From contig JAQWON010000030.1 in NCBI GenBank assembly GCA_029245825.1, positions 1 through 9,037 on the forward strand: a stretch of DNA of 9,037 nucleotides, read 5' to 3'. This document shows, piece by piece, positions 6,579 to 9,037 of this stretch (the stretch's first letter is position 1; every line of letters starts with the position of its first letter). The notes beneath the pieces are model-generated. The model was given only the letters and a program-made list of their open reading frames with translations. It had not been told where the DNA came from and did no database searches. The stretch is from Flavobacteriaceae bacterium. Lineage in GTDB: Bacteria; Bacteroidota; Bacteroidia; Flavobacteriales; Flavobacteriaceae. The position numbers and the translations under genes were made by a program.

Positions 6579-7091
6579 ATGGAATTAATATTAAAAGAAA
6601 ATATTGAAAACCTTGGATTTAAAGGGGACATTGTAAATGTCAAGAGTGGTTATGGCAGAAATTTTTTAATACCAAAAGGTAAAGCTATTTTAGCAACACC
6701 ATCATCAAAGAAAATACTTCAAGAAAATATAAAGCAACAAGAATTTAAGGACAAAAAAGTTGTTGATGAATTTAATGAACTTGCTAAAACCCTAAAAAAG
6801 TTAAAAATTAAGATATCCTCAAAAGTTTCTGAATCTAATAAGCTTTTTGGATCGATAACATCAAATGATGTTTCAGTTGCTTTAGAAGCAAAAGGTCATA
6901 AAGTTGAAAACACTCTAATTACTGTTCCTGGAAAAAACATCAAACGACTTGGATCTTATGAGGCTAATATTCGCTTGCATAGAGAAGTTTCTGTTCAAAT
7001 TCCTTTTGATATAATTTCTGAAAAGAAAGCTGAAGAGAAAGCTGAAAAGAAAGCTGAAAAGAAAACTGAAGAGAAAGCTGAAAAGAAATAA
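6579..7091 (+). CDS. rplI: Large ribosomal subunit protein bL9, with repetitive charged C-terminal tail
   Basis: bL9 binds 23S rRNA near the L1 stalk and reaches out from the 50S subunit; it contributes to translational fidelity. The N-terminal domain is clear: MELILKENIENLGFKGDIVN, then VKSGYGRNFLIPKGKAILAT (21-40), matching the family 'V.l..GYaRNfLiP.g.A'. A long connecting helix (about 43-78) and the C-terminal domain follow (LFGSITSNDVSVAL at 89-102, and GSYEANIRLHREVSVQI at 125-141). The ordinary protein ends near residue 148. The last 24 residues (147-170) are six tandem four-residue units of the type (A/S/T)-E-(K/E)-K, encoded by exact 12-bp repeats. Such charged extensions on L9 are known in Bacteroidota, so the gene is judged intact. 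It is the last cistron of the rpsF operon; no clear hairpin terminator follows. Confidence 0.97.
   Translation: MELILKENIENLGFKGDIVNVKSGYGRNFLIPKGKAILATPSSKKILQENIKQQEFKDKKVVDEFNELAKTLKKLKIKISSKVSESNKLFGSITSNDVSVALEAKGHKVENTLITVPGKNIKRLGSYEANIRLHREVSVQIPFDIISEKKAEEKAEKKAEKKTEEKAEKK
7017..7088 (+). repeat. Six tandem 12-bp units in the 3' end of rplI
   Basis: Six consecutive in-frame 12-bp units begin at 7017, 7029, 7041, 7053, 7065 and 7077 and run directly up to the TAA. The consensus is GCTGAAAAGAAA. Units 2 and 5 read GAAGAG in place of GAAAAG, unit 1 begins with T and unit 5 with A. Units 1-3 and 4-6 form a 36-bp higher-order duplication with only two mismatches. They encode SEKK, AEEK, AEKK, AEKK, TEEK, AEKK. 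Confidence 0.95.
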
Positions 7092-7155
7092 TTCAGTAAC
7101 CCTAATTTTTTAATTCAATTTCCCATCATATTTTTTAAATAGGTAGAATTATACC

Positions 7156-7176
7156 ATATTTGTATACTACAAATAT
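7156..7176 (+). promoter_or_regulatory. Perfect 9-bp inverted repeat just before the hisS start; possible operator or leader hairpin
   Basis: The arms ATATTTGTA (7156-7164) and TACAAATAT (7168-7176) are exact reverse complements separated by TAC. The repeat ends 2 bp before the hisS ATG at 7179. It also overlaps a near-consensus -7 box, CATATTTG (7155-7162, first base off TAnnTTTG), whose -33 element is not evident. The dyad could be a protein-binding site or a small weak hairpin occluding initiation; its AT-richness means chance occurrence cannot be excluded. The role is inference. Confidence 0.45.
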
Positions 7177-7178
7177 TT

Positions 7179-8561
7179 ATGTCTTTAAAACCATCTATAT
7201 CTAAAGGAACTAAAGATTATTTACCAGATGATCTAGGTAAAAGAGACTATCTAAAAAAAATTTTAAGAGAAACATTTGAAATATTTGGATTTCTTCCAAT
7301 TGAAACCCCTTCTTTTGAAAGAAGTGAAACTCTTATCGGTAAATATGGTGAAGATGGAGATAGATTGATTTTTAAAATTCTAAATTCTGGAGATAAGTTA
7401 AAGAAAGCTGATATTGAATCATTTAACGAAGAAGACATGGGCAGATTTTCAAATTCATTGTCTGAAAAAGCATTGAGGTATGATTTGACCGTTCCACTTG
7501 CCCGATTTGTCTCTCAGCACCGTAACGAAATTAGCTTTCCATTCAGACGATATCAAATGCAAAATGTTTGGCGTGCTGATCGTCCTCAAAAGGGGAGGTT
7601 TCAAGAATTTTTACAATGTGATGTCGATATTTTAGGCAACAGATCTATTATACAGGAGGTTGAGATAATTTTAATGTGTGAACACATATTCAGTAGACTA
7701 AACCTTAAAAATATTTCTATTAATTTAAACCATCGTAAGATTTTGGAGGGAATTGCTATTTTAATTGGCGCCAAAGATAAATTTTTAAAACTGACTTCTT
7801 CTCTAGACAAACTAGAAAAAATTGGAAAAGATGGAGTGATTAAAGAGCTTAGAACTTATAGATTTAGTAAAAAATCAATTGATTCATTAACACCATTTAT
7901 TGATCTTAAAGGGAACTTTAAATCAAAGATTGATTTTCTGTCTAGTAGACTTAAAGAAATTGAAGTTGCAAATGAAGGTTTGGATGAGTTGTCTTCAATA
8001 CATGATAAAATAACTAAGTATAAACTGAATTCTATATCTGTAAATTTTGATATTACTCTGGCAAGAGGACTAGATTACTATACTGGTTTGATTCTAGAGG
8101 TTTTGCCGACAAAGAATGAATTTGATTTTGGCTCTATTGCGGGAGGTGGTCGTTATGATAATTTAACTGATTTTTTTGGCCTAAAAGAAACTAGTGGATT
8201 TGGTATATCTTTTGGTTTTGATCGTATTTGTTTGATACTTGAAAAATTAGAACTTTTCCCAAAAGACTTATTAAAATCATCAAAAATCATGTTTGTAAAT
8301 TTTGATGATCATATTACAGAGGATTGTCTTCAAAAAATCGTAAAATTAAGAGAAAAAGATATTCCTTGTGAAATTTATCCTACAAAATCAAAATTAAAAA
8401 AGCAACTTGATTATGCTAATCAAAGAAAAATTCCCTTTGTAGTGATGATTGGTCCAGATGAATTTTCAAAAAAGGAGTTTATAATCAAGAATATGGAAAC
8501 AGGGACTCAATCAGTCTTTAAAACAATTAACTTGATTGATGAAATCATGAAATTAATTTAA
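7179..8561 (+). CDS. hisS: Histidyl-tRNA synthetase
   Basis: This class II aminoacyl-tRNA synthetase charges tRNA-His with histidine using ATP, as a cytoplasmic dimer. The 460 residues exceed the roughly 424 of E. coli HisS and match the longer Bacteroidota form. Part of the extra length is the charged insert at about 70-97 (SGDKLKKADIESFNEEDMG...), before LRYDLTVPLARFV (99-111). Other landmarks are: motif 1 region FEIFGFLPIETPSFERSETL (33-52); motif 2 PFRRYQMQNVWRADRPQKGR (121-140) then FQEFLQCDVDILG; the histidine-specific LARGLDYYTG (294-303, Arg296); GGGRYDNLTDFFG (322-334); motif 3 GFGISFGFDRI (340-350, Arg349); and the C-terminal anticodon-binding domain from about 366. All are intact. 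The ATG at 7179 gives the canonical start KPSISKGTKDYLP. It lies 87 bp after rplI and may have its own promoter. Its TAA overlaps the convergent neighbour's stop by 4 bp. Confidence 0.97.
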   Translation: MSLKPSISKGTKDYLPDDLGKRDYLKKILRETFEIFGFLPIETPSFERSETLIGKYGEDGDRLIFKILNSGDKLKKADIESFNEEDMGRFSNSLSEKALRYDLTVPLARFVSQHRNEISFPFRRYQMQNVWRADRPQKGRFQEFLQCDVDILGNRSIIQEVEIILMCEHIFSRLNLKNISINLNHRKILEGIAILIGAKDKFLKLTSSLDKLEKIGKDGVIKELRTYRFSKKSIDSLTPFIDLKGNFKSKIDFLSSRLKEIEVANEGLDELSSIHDKITKYKLNSISVNFDITLARGLDYYTGLILEVLPTKNEFDFGSIAGGGRYDNLTDFFGLKETSGFGISFGFDRICLILEKLELFPKDLLKSSKIMFVNFDDHITEDCLQKIVKLREKDIPCEIYPTKSKLKKQLDYANQRKIPFVVMIGPDEFSKKEFIIKNMETGTQSVFKTINLIDEIMKLI

Positions 8562-9037
8562 ACCTCTTTTGAAAGAGTAGGTTTTTGATATTTTTGAAAT
8601 GGTTGCATGAGAAGACTGTTAATCCTGCTATTTTTTTTCTCATCTGGGAATACATCGACTCCATAGATTAATTTTTCTCTATCTAAATCTAAATAGGTGC
8701 CAAAAACCCTATCCCAAATTGAAAAAATATTACCATAATTTGCATCAGTATAGGGAAGTCTATAATGGTGATGAATTTTATGCATATCGGGAGAAACTAA
8801 AAAACAGCTTATTACTTTATCAATTTTCCGTGGGAGCTTGATATTTGCATGAGTAAACTGTGTTGATATTAGAGAAAGTGACTGATACAACATAACAATA
8901 CCCATAGAAGTTCCAATGATAAAGACTCCAAAAAGGGTAAAGCTAAATCTAATAATACTTTCAAGTGGGTGATGTCTGTTTGCAGTGGTTATATCAACTT
9001 TATGATCACTATGATGAACTAAATGAATCATCCAAAG
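8558..9037 (-). CDS. Sterol desaturase / fatty acid hydroxylase superfamily protein, C-terminal part (5' end beyond right edge)
   Basis: About 160 C-terminal residues of a membrane-bound di-iron oxygenase-type protein are in the window. The reading frame continues to the last base (codons for Leu-Trp precede an internal Met at 9031), so that Met is not the start. Two HxxHH iron-ligand boxes are visible: HLVHHSD (from the codons at about 9025-9005) and HKIHHHYRLPYTD (8786-8748). After the first comes the conserved VDITTANRHHPLE segment. A hydrophobic segment follows (FTLFGVFIIGTSMGIVMLYQ), and after the second box come NYGNIFSIWDRVFGTYLD and then a YGVD motif. This order is typical of the FA_hydroxylase family (PF04116). 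Substrates vary widely across the family (sterols, sphingolipids, carotenoids, alkylglycerols), so no specific reaction is assigned. The first His box should lie upstream, off the edge. Its stop overlaps the hisS stop by 4 bp. Confidence 0.9.
   Translation of the reverse strand, partial: LWMIHLVHHSDHKVDITTANRHHPLESIIRFSFTLFGVFIIGTSMGIVMLYQSLSLISTQFTHANIKLPRKIDKVISCFLVSPDMHKIHHHYRLPYTDANYGNIFSIWDRVFGTYLDLDREKLIYGVDVFPDEKKNSRINSLLMQPFQKYQKPTLSKEV

Noticed and set aside
7092..7140. Terminator after rplI
   Set aside because: The segment is AT-rich with several T-runs but I found no GC-containing stem, so read-through into hisS remains possible.
9029..9031. Internal Met as the start of the fatty acid hydroxylase family gene
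   Set aside because: The frame continues to the window edge and the first HxxHH box begins only two residues later, so most of the protein, including the membrane N-terminus, must lie beyond 9037.

Overview
The window looks like ordinary chromosomal housekeeping DNA from a low-GC member of the Bacteroidota, most likely a marine or streamlined flavobacterium. The evidence is: Bacteroidota-type promoters (TAnnTTTG -7 boxes) ahead of purB, yihY and rpsF; A-rich starts without Shine-Dalgarno sequences; a periplasmic-type protein with a carboxypeptidase-regulatory-like (CarboxypepD_reg-like) domain; the long, insert-containing form of histidyl-tRNA synthetase; and a LytTR regulator sitting between priA and the rpsF-rpsR-rplI cluster. 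GC is visibly low, around 30%. Coding density is very high, the longest non-coding stretch is about 120 bases, and no rRNA, tRNA, CRISPR, insertion sequence or prophage gene is seen.

Layout. On the left three genes read leftward: the 5' end of purB (adenylosuccinate lyase), an exported protein of unknown function with a CarboxypepD_reg-like domain, and rdgB (XTP/dITP diphosphatase). A divergent intergenic region then leads to a rightward pair, a YihY/BrkB-family membrane protein and priA (primosomal helicase), 9 bp apart. priA meets a leftward LytTR-domain regulator stop-codon to stop-codon with no spacer. That regulator is divergent from the rightward ribosomal operon rpsF-rpsR-rplI (S6, S18, L9), which has a good promoter. 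hisS follows 87 bp downstream with a small perfect inverted repeat at its start codon. hisS ends in a 4-bp stop-codon overlap with a leftward sterol desaturase/fatty acid hydroxylase family gene that runs off the right edge.

Functionally the genes cover purine synthesis (purB), nucleotide-pool cleaning (rdgB), replication restart (priA) and translation (rpsF, rpsR, rplI, hisS), plus envelope-associated functions (YihY, the CarboxypepD_reg-like protein, the fatty acid hydroxylase family enzyme). No exotic system is evident. The items most worth a second look are the regulator next to the ribosomal operon, whose receiver domain has lost its phospho-acceptor aspartate and acidic pocket and which starts at TTG; a 12-bp x 6 tandem repeat encoding a charged tail on L9; the palindrome at the hisS start; and the two convergent gene pairs with abutting or overlapping stop codons.
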